Shown here: one piece after another, positions 38,701 to 53,700 of the stretch
How the letters are laid out: the number at the start of each line of letters is the position of its first letter
Position numbering within the stretch: position 1 is the stretch's first letter
Assembly (NCBI GenBank): GCA_026874595.1
Contig: CM049306.1
Location: 46,190,019-46,254,018 of the forward strand
Direction of reading: 5' to 3'
Origin: Sipunculus nudus
Lineage: Eukaryota > Annelida > Sipuncula > Golfingiida > Sipunculidae
DNA: 64,000 nucleotides
Made by a program: the position numbers and the translations under genes
The notes under the pieces: generated by a model
Told to the model about the DNA's origin: nothing
Seen by the model: only the letters and a program-made list of their open reading frames with translations
The model's database searches: none

Positions 38701-41700
38701 TACTGATACTTTGTGGTAAGCCTGTAAATACACCAGCTGACTGTCCTACCTTTTACTGTCTCCCTCCACACTTTAGCGTATCCCTACTTCATGCTACAGT
38801 GCAAAACATACCCCAGGTCTTGAAGACCATGATCAATCACCCAGACAACATCTCTCACCATGGAAACAGTCCAAACAGAATAAAAAGTCACTCAGATTAA
38901 GTATTTAGTCTAAGACCCATTTCCTTGAGGCAATGCAACCTTATAGGGCTGGCAATTATCAGGTTTCCTTCAACATCCACTAGAATGAAGAATTAACAAA
39001 CTGAACTACTTACAATAGAGCCATATTCCAAAAACTGGCTACCACTGTTATACAGAGACAATCTATCATCCAATACAGTCTGTCCTCATTACTAAATTTC
39101 AGTCATCGTGCAATACAAAGGTAAAAGGAAACTTAGCATTTCTTAAAAGTAAGAAGCATACTAGAAGCATAATAAATATTAGTTTATCTAAAAGGACCTT
39201 CGGATAGGGATGTGACTTCTATTAGGCAATTTACTGTAAATATTTATTCATTTACATCAGTGCAATAGTATATAATTTATTAACATCATATAATCTTGAA
39301 CAATCATGTTTTATAATGAAAATAACTGCAAAGTTATTTCTGACAGAATCCTGAGGTCTAGGTTTCTCATGGATTACCAGAGAGAAATAAAGATCTGGGT
39401 GCCAATGTCTGCTCTGACAGTGTGATGAACTTACGTACAAATGATAAACAGGATGAACCAGATGATGATAACTTCCAGTACAGTTAAACCAGGTAATACC
39501 TGGAAATAATAAAGGCTCTTTGCTAATGATCTAGTTCATCCTTGTACACCTGACATAATGGTACTCTAAGTTAAACTGACACTGAAAGGTAGACATGAGA
39601 GAGACATCTGGTAAATTTGATACTTGGAAAATAATAAAAGGCTTTTTGCCAACAATTTAGTGCACATGTGGTAAACATGTCCGGCCAGTACTTAAAAGTG
39701 ACAACAGATAAAGAACAACAGTGACAAATAAATGTAAGTGCAAAAGCAGATAAACAAGTGGACGTGCTAAATTTTTTTTCTGATAATACACAGCATCTTC
39801 ATACAAAATAAATGAAAGGTTGACAGATGATTTGAGACACTTCGCAGCATTCCTGCTCAGGCTAGGTGATACTTAATGGTTACCTGTCAGACATGCTCCC
39901 AGTGTGAACCACAGACATGTCTCGTTACAGGTAAACACATGATGAAGATTACCTGGCAGATGGCAACTATTAGGATATCATGGAGCTACTTGTCTTTGCT
40001 GTGACTGACAGAAGGGATCAGGTGTACATTCTACATGCTTTCTCCCACGTATAGGTTATTGCCATGGTTACTAGCCCCCCCCCCCCATTTCCTTTCTGTC
40101 AGACAAACAGTAAGTTGTTTCACATTTGGTGACATGAATAACCTTTCTTCACATTACTGTGATTTGGGCTTTGACAAACATAATATACATATATTTACAC
40201 ATGTAACATCTATACATAATCATATTAATATGTTAACTAAATATGTTATCTAGCATACATTGTTTATCAGTGTGATATAAAGGACAGTATATAATTACAC
40301 AACTGCACAACACTAAGTGTCCATGACATCAATACCCATAATTAAACCTCTGACATGAACTTGAGTGCAATCTGTACTCTTAACCTGCATCAACTACTTT
40401 AAAATTATTTTATAATATATATTAATATATTTTAATACATGGATATATAACAATACCATTAATAAAAGGGTGTAGGTGTGACTTATCTGGGTTAATTATA
40501 CAAAATATAATACAAGAACAGTCCACTGCAGAATCTTAACATGGTACCTCTATGTTGCAACTCAATAATTCCTTTTTCATTATTGAATGACAACTAAACT
40601 ATAAACATAACCTGAATAACAGAATTTGACAACCGTAAAATGGGCAAAATTAATTCTACACAACTACACTGAGAGTTATGTGTCAATAAAGATATGCAAT
40701 GACTTTTTGAGATACAGGTGCTGCACTCTTGTGGTTATACATATTACTAATCCCACAAAACCTGGTAGGGAAAAAAAACCACACAGCTGAGAAAACCTGT
40801 ATGACTTTCTAATAAGTGAAAATGTGCAGTCTGGAAAGCAAAACATTCATCTTTAATAGATGATGTAATTAGAGTCCATGATGTAATTAGATCATAATGA
40901 ATAATCAAAAAGAAAACAGGTGGCATTAGTGAAGCAGCTTACAAAACAGGGTCATCAAAGTTATTTGTTACTGTGCTGGAATGACGAAGGTGTACGCCTA
41001 AAAAACTGGCATGTCATCACAATGCAGCTAATGGTTGGCTGCACCAGCCAACAATCATGCCTCATGTTCCCAGAAGCATCAGATTGGGAACTGGAAAGGT
41101 AAGCCCTCATGGATGCTGGCTCCAGCCCCTCAGGTTAATTGATGTTGTGAGGAGCTAAGAAAGCCCGCAGAGATGATAAAGTGTTGCAGCGTCATGAAGG
41201 AGTGATTGCACATGCCTGAGCATCATGTGGGAGCTAGGGCAACAAAGAAGCCCACGACAGAGCACTAATTATTTTCACCAGCATATCTCCTCCCAGGCAT
41301 TCTTACAAGCATTTATAGCCCATACCACCCTGGCTCTCCAGTGTGCAATATAACAATGCAGCCCAGCAATAAGCTACATCACTGCACCTGACCCAACAGT
41401 AAGAGTCAGTGACACATGTAGAAGAATGTTAAAATAGCCCACAAGAATGCAAAACCAGGGTAATCTTCCTACATTTCTCAGAAAATAAGCATTTATTAAA
41501 ATAACACAGTTGTAAAGAATAATGCCCTAGTTCTACATTGTGTTAAGTTGTTAATATTACATGCATTAATATAAGCCAATATAGGGGGTGGGAAAACTGG
41601 ATATGATTGAGAATCGGTTGTTGGTATAACATGCGCCTGACATGCTCTGTGCTGTTGGGATGTGGGATCAGTGACGAGGACAAAGACTGAACGGTTGACA

Positions 41701-44700
41701 TGATGAGTGTTAGAATTCACACATGATTTAACCAAGATTCTTCACTATGTGTGGGTGCAGCGCCGGGAACTTGACATGGAAAACATCCTAATCAATAACT
41801 CTGGTCTCAGGTTCCAGGACCAGCGTGAGTGGGCGTAGCTCGGTCCCGGGCTGGGGTTGCTGTGTCCACAGGGAACCTGGCAAACCATGGGGCTGTATAA
41901 TTCACAGTCTCCCCTTGTCGTTCCGTCCTCCATGACATGCAAGAACAACGCACCTGCAGTCACATTCCTATACTGAAGACTCCATGCCCCGGGTTCTTCA
42001 GTGCCGCAGCAAGGCTCCAAGCTTAACTCTAATATAAGCTGTAGGCGGTTATGATGGTAGGCTATGCTGTTACTGTAGTCATTTGGGGGGATCCCTGCGT
42101 GCAATTTAGATTCAATAGCATTACTTGAGACCCCATGTCTGCTTCAGAGTCACACGATGGTGTATAAATGTGATAATCCCCCTGACCCTTGTCAGAACAG
42201 GCTAATGCCTCATGGCAGTGATCTTATTACGGTTACCTTCCGATATTACACAAGTCCTAAGGGACCTCAAAAACACACAGTGGTTATTTCCCCATGTAAG
42301 CAGTTTTGTATGAATTATTCAGGTCCATTACAAAGTGTTCCAAATATTCAAAAATAAATATAGCTTCACTCTTTTTGTGTCCTTTATGTACTTGACTGAG
42401 CAAATATTATTACTTCTCAGCTATGGACTCCCAAAATTACCTACCATTAACAAGGTCGTATTAAATCCAGCATTTGGGCTCCACTGCATTATTTAATAAT
42501 ACCAACATTTTATCATTAACTTATTAACTAAATTACCCACATGTAATGGCTCAAACAGGCAGTTTATGGCACCACACTATAACTATCCCCAATAAAAATC
42601 ACGGAGGAAATCTACTTCATCAGAATTTCATGACCAATACAAGCAATAAGAGACGACGTATAAAAGGCAACCAGTGCACATCATTACCCGCAACAGAGGT
42701 TTACCATACAGATGCTGACTGGGAGATGCATAACATGGTACAGGTTTTGTGTGTGGATATTTTCCATGTCACCTGGTTTTTGTAGTGGTGCTGTTAAGCT
42801 TGTAGAAGATGGCCCATTTATTTTTTTTATGTAATTATATATGTCCCATTTAGTTTTATCAGTTTCCTGATGTTAATAGGTATCTAGTCATGAAGCAGAA
42901 ATGGTGCACGTCACTGGCACTGATGACACTAAATATACCTCATTCTGTTACATTACCCAGTCTTCTTATCTTTTATTTTTATTGGAGGAATGTCCTCTGA
43001 TTATTATTTACTTACCTATATTTAATCTTATGGTGTTTAAATCTACTAATATCTCTAATTTAACTAGGTACTAATATCATGGGTTCATTTGATACCCTCT
43101 GTCATACAAGTGCACCAAGATGTTAAAATTTTATTTTCCTATTCCATGTAGTCAGTCCTTATATTGTCCAAAGTTACTTATCCCCATCCTGTGTACTTAG
43201 TCTTCATACTTCACTAAGTATTTACTCATATCAGGTCATTCTCAGGCATTCCTGATTCAATCCACAATCAGTCACCTGTCCTCATTCCTTATACTGTTCA
43301 ACATTTCTATCATGTCTTTTTTGTGGGTCTAGCACTTGTATAAAGCTACAAACTCATGTCTTCATCCATGTGCTCATCCTTAGAAAAGCTACTCAATCTA
43401 TGTCCTCATCTTATCCAAAGCCATCTGATCTATGGTAAATAGGTTCTGGCCTTGTACCCTTACTCATGTAGCAGGTATTAATATTACCATCTAACCTTGC
43501 CCTTGGCAATCCATACTATTCTTTTCCTTCTTACATATTACCTGGTTAATAATTTTGTCTGGTATTGGATTTTATAACTAAATATGAGAGAACAGCATTT
43601 TGAGTTAGGGAGGTCAATGATCTAAGTTAGAATAGCTTTATCCTTTGATATACACGTTGTCTCTATGACTGAACATGATCAACCAGCTACGTCTGCTTCT
43701 GGCGATCAGAGTAAGCACCTATTGTGAAACATTTTCAGCTTAATGAGACACCCTTTGATACTGTGTATCCTGTATATAGCATGCTCAACCCAAATCACTA
43801 CTTCTATTATCTTAGGTCTTTGATGGTCGAGGTTTTGGACATCAAGAGTTGTCCCTATGAGTTGAGGCAAATGTTGACTTTGCATGTATTACATCAGTTA
43901 ACCTATCCACAGCTGAGGTCCCTGATGTCACATCCTAACAGAAAATGGGGTGAATATTCCCCAAGAGGCATAAACACGACCGTTTGTAACTGCTAAACAC
44001 GACATTCCATCAGTACATTAACACACAATAGGGCATCATAATCTGAAATCAAAGTTCAATAATTCAAATCTGAAATTATGAACTTTTAACATTTTCATTT
44101 CATTGTTTCTATAATGATCTTCTATCTGACTGATCAAATTTCTTTATGAGTTGTTATCCTCATAAATATTGGTTTCTCCTGCACATATTCAGCACAAATG
44201 TCACTATTTATTTTAAAGTTTGTTACCAAAGCACTATATGTTATCTGAAGGTACAGTAAAATATGACAATGAATTTCTGTCAAACTGTGATACCACAAAT
44301 GTTTAAACAGATGTTTGTATCAATGTTCAATATGAACAATATGTACTTTTGAGGTAAAGCTGGAAACACAGCTAATGTTGAAAAGCTCACGCCTTAACCT
44401 GTCTCATCATAGCGGAATAAAAGAGAAAAGGTCATATAAATACATGGAAAGAACCCTGGGTTTTTAATCCATATGCTGATAACACTAGCTGAGCATGAAA
44501 AAATTGTTTAACATACCAGGAACAGATGTGCAAGTGAATGGTCCTGACCTCATTTGCTTCACATAATTTAGCACTCGTAGGCTGGTGATGACAGATACAA
44601 TATATGAATTTTTCATTCAGTATAATAATTATCTTGATATTACATGCAATATTTGCTAATATGATGTTGATTTGTGATCCATTAACTGGAATTAAGTAAG

Positions 44701-47700
44701 CCCAATTGATGTGTCTTAGCTAAATGAGAGTTTACATTATGAACACCATATTCAGCACACACTATTATATAGAAGATATCTGTCCATAATATGCAAGACT
44801 TACAAACCTAATTATTATCTGATAGCTAGTGGAGTTGTGTGCCATATATGCCTCACAATCTATATCATAGTATATCACTGGATTAAGATGATATTCAATG
44901 TGCATTACCATTAATATTTAAATGTGAAACCAAAGCACCTGCCACTGGCATGAGCTTCCACAAAATGTGGCCATAGTACAGAATTCATCTGACTGATCAT
45001 ACAGTAAACCTCGCCTAATGACACCTTAGTTTAGCGACCACCTCAAAATAATGACCATTTTATCAAGGTCCTGTCAGTGGTCGTAATTTTGAGGTTTCAC
45101 TGTACTTGCATCTACGAAATGCTTGTCAAAAGTAATGATACACTTCAATGGTTTAATAAGGACATAAAAATCTTTAAATAAAGGTCACAAAGACCAAATT
45201 ATATGTGTCTTAGAGACATTATCTTATGCTCATACCAGTTTAAAATAAATGCAACTCTATATCTATCTTATCTATTTTTACCTGACAGCTAATAAATTTT
45301 GGCATATGTATTGGAAATACTATATACAGACAAGTAAAGAAATGAAGTAGAACTTCAAAAACTGTATTTGTTACAATCTAAATGCTTTAGCCTGTAATCA
45401 ACACAAAATGAACACAGTGTCCCACATTTTGATCTGGGTCTGTGCCAGAGCTAATGTGAATTTAATATATATTAATCACTCTACACAGGCACTTTGCTGA
45501 AAAAAAAAACAATGGACATAGGGGGTTTTTTTCAAGCTCACTGAAAGTAATTAATTTGTTTTGAATGTTACCATCTGTGTGGGTTAAATCAATATCTGTA
45601 TGGAGTGAATACAAATTTACAGAACTAATAACACTGATCTCAAACCAGCAAGCACGTTGTCAATCCTGTGTCAGATCTCAGATGAATGAATCAAGATATA
45701 TATCCAGTGACAGACAGGACATTTAACTGTTAAACAGTGCCAGTCTGTCCATATAACTTGGGGGCAGGTGAACAGGGAAGCTTTTAACTGCCTTATACAT
45801 TGCTGATACCAGAGACTGGCACAGGTGATGTCGGTACAGCAAACCAATCAATATCCATTCATCTCTAAAGCACCTCATACAACATTCACGTCCAACACCC
45901 GACACAGGCCTGTCCTAAATGAAAGGTCTTGAATAAACAGATGAAGGCCCAAACACTGGCCTCCTGGCAGCCACTTAAATACAAATATCAGATGAAAAAT
46001 GATCTGAAACTGAGATATGCAAAACAAGAGAAAATAATAAAGAAAATAAAAAGTAACAGTAGATACATAATTTGAGGAATATGGAATAATGGAAGATACA
46101 TAATCTTGAACTAAGGGATACCAAACACCGGAAAATCCAGCATAAATATGAAACAAGGAAATGTAAAGTATGAAGAGACAATATGAAAAGGAGATTACAG
46201 AATAACAGAAGACACAGAGAAACTAAAAAAAAAGAAATATGATCTAGAAATATAGAATACCAGCAGGTATAAACATAACCTAAACAAAGAAATATGAATG
46301 ATAAAGATCTTAATTAGAGAAACATACTAAATAGTACTAGATGTTTGGTTTTTATAAACATTCAGTTCAACTGCATGCATTATCTCAATTTAATTATTCA
46401 TGTTTTTCATATTTTCTTTTGATGCACCAGCACACTGTTTAGGAAGTACAATCTAAGCATGTGACAATTAATGCAAGAGTAAGCAGCTCATTTAAAGCAT
46501 TGTAAACTGTTGATTTTAAGAGTCTGATATACATTGATCTGTTTCGTTGCTTTTAATTTTTTAAATATGAAACACCACAAGTCAGGGTATTTCACAATAA
46601 ATTCCCATAACTATACATTAATTCCCCAATTCTATCCATAATTCAGTGACCACAAAAATTCAGAATCCTAATGCTGAAAATGCCTACATTAATACTGCAT
46701 GTGCACATTGGGCATACACTTGTGGTTTAATTCTGAAGGATCAATTTAGACTGCACGTGTATGTTCTCCGGAACATTAGAACATGTATTGATTTACTCCT
46801 GCGAAAAAAAAACTCTCCAGGAAACAAGATTCCTTAAAACAGCAGCACTGTATTGTTTGACAAGCAACAAGCTGTCAACATACTTGTTGCATTGTATTGT
46901 GCCTGCACCTGAACGTGATTTGCATATCAATAGTGTTCAACTGCTGTGAGCTATCTGTGCAGTTATTGAATTTGTGCCAGTGTGATCACAGTGTAAAAAT
47001 TCAGCATTTATGCACTCAGTGAAATTTGTCCTGGAAACTAATGGCCATTACAAATATATATCTTTCACTATATCAACACTTTTGCTATATGCACAACAGA
47101 TTTTACACATATAAACCTTCAAACTTTTACCAATACAGTTAAGGGGAATATGTTTAAGCAGGATAGTTAATTAATTCTCGCATTTGTGCAGCAGAATTAA
47201 TATTTTAGTATAAGAAAAGAAGATTGAGTACCTCAAAATAAACCCGGACTTCATGCACCTGAATTAATATTTAAGTACAAGAACAGCAGATTAAATAACC
47301 TTGAAGTAAACCTCGAAAAACCATCCCAGCACAGGGTCTCATTTCCTCGCAAACAGCTGTTTAACACCATGTTTTGGCTCTGCGTGTTGGATAACAAGGC
47401 CGCATGACCGGAGCTCCGATTAAGACAGGCATTACGCTGTGTTTGAGCCAGCAGAAACATGTATTACATTTTTTGGGCCAAGTCAGACCAGGCATCTCCT
47501 GATTGACACATGTTTTTGCTTAGAGATGCACACAGCCCCACGTGCTGTGTTTATGTTGACATCTTTGATCGCTTCCGGTCCACTGTTTTTAACAGTTGTT
47601 TACCAGAGAAAGCAAACGGTTTCAGGGCAATATTTTGGCAGGTACACATTTATTTTAAAGGGAAGAAGCTATTTTTTGTGTTAACTCAACATGCTTTAAA

Positions 47701-50700
47701 GGTGATTGGGCCCCTTTAAATAAACCTCACATGAACCCAATCTCTACAGAGCTTTTGGTTTTCCATGGGCTAGGTTTACCCATTGCACATAGCTGATGCA
47801 ATATCTGAAAGATGGTGCTACAATAGAACCTCTGTGAAATAGTGTCAAATTCCTCAGGATGTATGGGGATATATTGAAAATGAACCGCCTTAGGACACAT
47901 TTGGCATCATTCTAAACACTTCAAGACCAAAAACAGGCATTTCAAAGGCATGGTCACAAAGGGGTTGTGTGACAATGATTAGTGCCACCACCATCCATTA
48001 TAATGTAGATTTTGATATATTTCAGGATTTCAGATATATCTATGGCTCTATTGCGATTTCACCATTTTACCAAGAATGCTAGGGCCAGGATCAAATCTGA
48101 GACATTAAGCCAATAAGCCTTACACCTTAATCTAGGTTAAGTCCTATCCCCACAAAGATGTTTTGTAAAGTGAACTGGGAGTGTATGAACTAATGCTGAT
48201 ATTATTTCATAAATCATGCGTGTGAGGCCTGAGTGGAACTGAGATTGTATTCAGGTGATCTGTTTATTCATCAATCAATAACCGCAACTGAGCTATCGGC
48301 AGCTGTGGAGAGGAACAGCTGAGGCCAGGACCTCAGATGGCCTGGTTATTGACCACCCCTGCTTGTTGTAGCATGTACAGCCACGCTCTCTGAATACGCA
48401 GTCTTAGATTTCACAGGCAATTACATCAGCTTACCCAATGTGCTTATTAAAGCATGAACAGTCTGAGCATAAATAATGTTCACACAACATATTTTCTTTT
48501 TTTATCACCTGTGCCAAGGAGGTTGTTTTCACCCTTGTTTGTTTTGTTTGTTTGCATGTTTAGCATAAAAAAACTACTGAACTGATTTAAAATAAAAATT
48601 CTGGATGGGTGGGACATCCGCAGAAAGGAATGGATCAAGCAGAACTGTTTTGCTTTGATGACATTCAGAACAGTGGGATTCTAGGTTTATTCTTTTTTAC
48701 TTTTATTTTAATTTGCACCAACCTCTCTTCTAACTTCTGTCCTTTAACAGTTGGCCTTCTTTTAGCAGGACCTCTTGTTCAACAGAATTGATAGACTACC
48801 AGGATGGCACCTTCCTATAAAATACAGGGCCTATTTTGTCCTAAATTAGAACTCAGAACCTATTGTCCAGATGCATTCTGGGCCGGCCTTTCCTGATAAA
48901 CACAAACATAATCAGCATCTGGATAACCATGAAGTTGAAATGAACAAGTTCATCACACACACTGCTCCACATTTTCCTCCCTCTGCTGAACGTTCTGTTC
49001 ATCACCTGTACTCTATTTTTTATTTCTGGTTCAGTCTAAACATGTATCTTGAGGCAAGTTCATGATCATGACAACATGTGAACTGTATGTAATGTGATTG
49101 TATCATGTCTACATATATACCTTACAGTGGAACTCCATCTTAAAAATACTTCAAAATAATACACAATTCTCCCTGAATAGGATTTACAGAAATAACTTGC
49201 CATATTCTGTATAAAAATCTGATTATTTAAAAATTAATCTGATAAATTTAGGAAATCATACATCAAGGTAATATAAAAAAAATCTGTGATACTCCTTGAG
49301 AAATTGTTGAAACAACTCCGTATGGTTGACATGACAGGTATAATTGTCTTATGTGCACTCTCTGTGAAAACATACCTTACCAGTGTGCTGGAGCTAATTT
49401 GTTTACATTCTAGGGGTAAGGCAGACAACAGATGCTTGCTTGAAGGATTTGATAGGTCAAGAGGAAGTCTGGAGTCCAGACTGGCAAGCAGTGACCAGAG
49501 TGAACAAAGTGATGTCAGGATGCTGGATGCTGGGATGCATCAAAGGATGCAGAGTCAACAGCAATTAATAGGGCGATGGGCCAGGTACAGCGTGAGCCCT
49601 GCTTGGGGCTGCTCACAGTGTGGGAAGGTAAGGTCTGGACCCAAGTGCTAGTTCTTCTGGACACAGCGCTGTGTTTACCTTGGTTTTCTCATGCAGCACC
49701 TAATAGCGCTGGCAAAACCAAGTGCCTCTCTATGCAAGGAATGTTCATATTTCCGGCACCATTGATTTCTTACATCAGGCAGATAGTTGAAGAGATTGTT
49801 GCTCTCTAATATCTCCAGCCCCCAGATGTACCACTGTGATGCTAAAGCTCCATCGTATCTGTGGCAATGGGCCACGCTAAAAATAATACCTCGAGAATAA
49901 TCACTGGGGAAAAGCAATTTATATCTTTTCACTACAAGTGTATAGCTAAAAGAAACATAAACTTGCCAGTCGCTCTGGAAATAAGCATGTATGTATGCTA
50001 AACACTGCACCAGGTGACCTCCCAATACCCTAACAGGCCATTTACCTGGCTTTGTGTACAGCGAAGATCTTGGGATATTGTTTGCTCTGGACCAGTAAAC
50101 AGACAAGCAGGCAGGCCTTTTGCTTTATTTTCATACAAGGCTACTGATAACTGATGACTGGCAAAACCTCTCAAGTCTGTATGCTCATCTCAACAAAAAA
50201 AAAGAATCAGGACCTTCCTCTTACTTTTATCAATCAGGTTAAAGTCATGACCTCTAGTTCTCATTGTCTATTGAATGAGTGAGGAAAACCAGGTAACAAT
50301 GGATGGAAGTTTCCACAATCTCCCAGATTTGAATTTATGAATGTTACTCCAAAAAAGAGAAGAATCTTTGTGGCTTCCACAATGCAGGACTTAGGGTGGG
50401 ATGGAGTCTAGTTATTAAAGCAAGCTAATCACCTAACTTTTCTGTATGTTTACTCTGTCTACATATTAATGAAGAAAGTAATTTCTCATTTCCTGTCAGG
50501 TAAAGTTCTTATAATGCCTCTGTGACGGAAGAATGAGATTGTTTATCTACAAGCTATTTGCATGTAGGGTACATGCATCAAAGTAGATAAACTCGGGAAA
50601 AAAAAACATGTTTACTGAAGGTGGTTTATTGCATATGGGCCAAGTTGAACAGTCGCTGGTTGCATAATGTCCTTTGCAAAACTCTAGTTCATCTGACTTA

Positions 50701-53700
50701 CCACCAGATGTCCTTGTTGAATGTGTTTCAATTATTTTGTGGGAGCTCTAACAGGTTATACACTCAGCGTAGAAGTTAAATGAAAAGCCTGCATGTGGTG
50801 GTATTTTCAAGCCTATTTTTGCAAGAGGCTCAGGGACTATCTTTAGTTAACAGACATCAGATATCTGAACAAAATGTCCCTGTTCAAACACCTTCAGAGA
50901 CTCAAAGACAAAAAGGTGAAATCTAAATATATATTTCCAAATAACAGGATAGGATCTCTGGGTTATTCCCGGATTTGTGCATTTAAAACCTTAAATCGTG
51001 AAGGCTTAATAATAATAGATCTTTGTTACTGTATGGTAACCTTCATAGTCTTTCAATACCCGTGGACCTATCCTTAAAAAAATTCTCTGCATCAATTTTT
51101 GTGGAATTTATCTCTGTTTGCCTAAAGCTGCATTTCTTCATCATTTGTTGTGTATCTCCCTGCATCAGTGATAACCATGTAGTTGGGTAAATATAAAATA
51201 ATTAAATCCAGAAAAATATATATTATTTTTATTTGACAGAAAAATAGAGATCTTCAGAAGAAACAAGTTTCTGGATTTGTACTCTGGGAGCCTATCGATT
51301 GAGTAATAACAATATGTCCTATCTTACAATAATTATCATAAAATACACAGTATTTATCTGTTTTGTAAAAAGTGCAGAGTTAAAACAGTAGAAGACTTAA
51401 TGGTGCAGACAATTTTAACAAGCACACCACTTTTCCCTTGAAACAGCCTGTACAGCAAATAAACAGAAAGCTCACAAATGAAATGGCAAATTACTTTTGT
51501 ATGAATGGCCACAGATGGGTGAGTTAACCTTTTTGGCATCCACACAGTTGATCTGTGTTAACAAGATTTGTCTGCGGGCAGGCCTCATGCGGACCTCTTG
51601 TACTGAATCAGGTGTTCACATGGATTTCATTTAGATGAAAACCGATTCCATATCACCAAGGCCCTTCCTCCCCAAAGTAAGGTCACATGCTGGTCTTTCA
51701 TGTTGTGTTAAATATACTTTAGTACATGCGTAAATGTCATTACAGAAGACTGCATGCATTTACTGGTAATGGGATTATGTGTAATACACTAGAGATCTTA
51801 GTACCACGATACCTCATGAACAACTGTGTACATGTATTAAGTAACTACCTGGATACAAAATGTTTGCTAGGCATTGTTTTTTAATGAAAAAAACAAAGGA
51901 TGCAGGAAATTAACTTTCAGTCTGTACAATATTGTGCATAAAAGATGGTAACAAAAAAAAGTGAAACTAGAAATGACAATTATAGAGCAAGATTTCCTAA
52001 CATATCCAGCAAAAAGTGGAAGATATCATTTTGCTTAATGATAACTAGGTTAACATAGATGGTGCCAAAAAAATGCTTATTTCTCGTATTGTTCAGATAA
52101 TCTATATGTCTGCAAAGTTTTGGGATAATAGGTGCTACCATTTTATTTTTTAAATTTTTGGTTACACAGACAGTACATCATCTGACAAGTTAAAAATAAC
52201 AGAGTGCATTTAAAACAAAAAAAAAAATGTATGTAAAATATAAAATCATGGATTATATGCAACAGAATTTAAGAACTAACAGAAAATATAAACAGGTCAG
52301 ACCTGATACAGACATTTGATGTAAATTTAACATGAATTGACACTTGTCTTTCATTATCATAATATGAAATTTGAAGGCAGGCACACCCTTTTCACTTTTC
52401 ATTACATGATCCTCACTGTTACTTTCATGGCTTCTGAATCAGAATTTGCAATTTTCCGGCTTGTTTTGCAGCAAAACAGATCAATGACAGACCGGATTTC
52501 TACTTTCACTAAAATCAGGCCTCCCTGGGGACAATGTGTAAAGGTAGACTAATGTTTATAGTGTCAATCAAAGACTAACATGCAGGGACCTCCAGACAAA
52601 TGATCGTTTTTCCAAGGGCTTTGTCTGATCCTCCGCAGATCAGATACAACAAAGTAACAACAATGCTGTTAGTCTTGGCTGTACAAATAAATATCAAGGC
52701 TGACACAGCACTGTGTTCAATGAACAGTGCTGAACCAGATGCTGTTGCTCAGTTCTGGACTGTATTTCTCATGGATGCTACAGATAAAAACATGCAGCTA
52801 ATCCAAGTTGATCTCAAGCCTGGCACTTATTCACAACAACACCAATTACACGTTCAAAACATTGTGTGTGTTCGCAAGCAAAAAGATGTGGAAAATGATT
52901 TAATGGTCCACTGGCACTATTAATTAGATTTCAAGGTATAGGCTCCTGGAAAAAAATGGGATGGGGGTTGTTAAAATTTCTCTGGCTTTAATAGCAGGCT
53001 GGGAGCATTTTCAGCCATCAATCTGTGGCCATGTTTTCCATGAGTCAGCAAAGATCACGCTTCACCATTGGTATTTGCTCTCGCTAATAAACGTGCATCT
53101 CCATCTGGGCATGATCACAAAGGAACGCACATGCACCATGTGGGTCCATTAATAGCCATTGGTGAGTCCTGATAAAGGCAGTGCTGTGCCTAATCTAAAT
53201 GCTGCTTTGTTGGCTTTGTCCCCTTTTTTTGATTATAATAATTTCTGACTTTTAAACCCCCAATGTTTATTAGTGGGAGGCTCGCCACATGTATGAAAAA
53301 GTTTTGTATAAGGCCATTATATATACCTTCTCAAAAGTGACTTCTTTTATGAACAATAATAATAATAATAAATATGTGAAACAAAAAGACACTTCAAAGT
53401 CAAATAATTTGTTAAAGATAGTTTTTGTATATGTTGCTAAAACTGAGTTAAAACTATTTTTACTTTTAGTATATTTCTTTATCAGGAAAAACTTTAGAAT
53501 CATTGAGAATGAGAAGAAAAACCTTGATCAACATTTGTCCTAGGACAATGGCAAGTGGCAAAAATCTTATGACTTTATACAAGACTGATCACATAATGAA
53601 CATATTCATTGTTCCCTGAACTGTTCTAATAATCTAAACACTGCTAAATATGACTAAGTAGACATTGGGTATACTGATGGCAGTTGAGCACTGAATTGAT

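Noticed and set aside
41745-42104. 119-codon minus-strand frame in the large intron
   Set aside because: No domain recognised and no sign of splicing into the CPEB frame, which joins perfectly without it.
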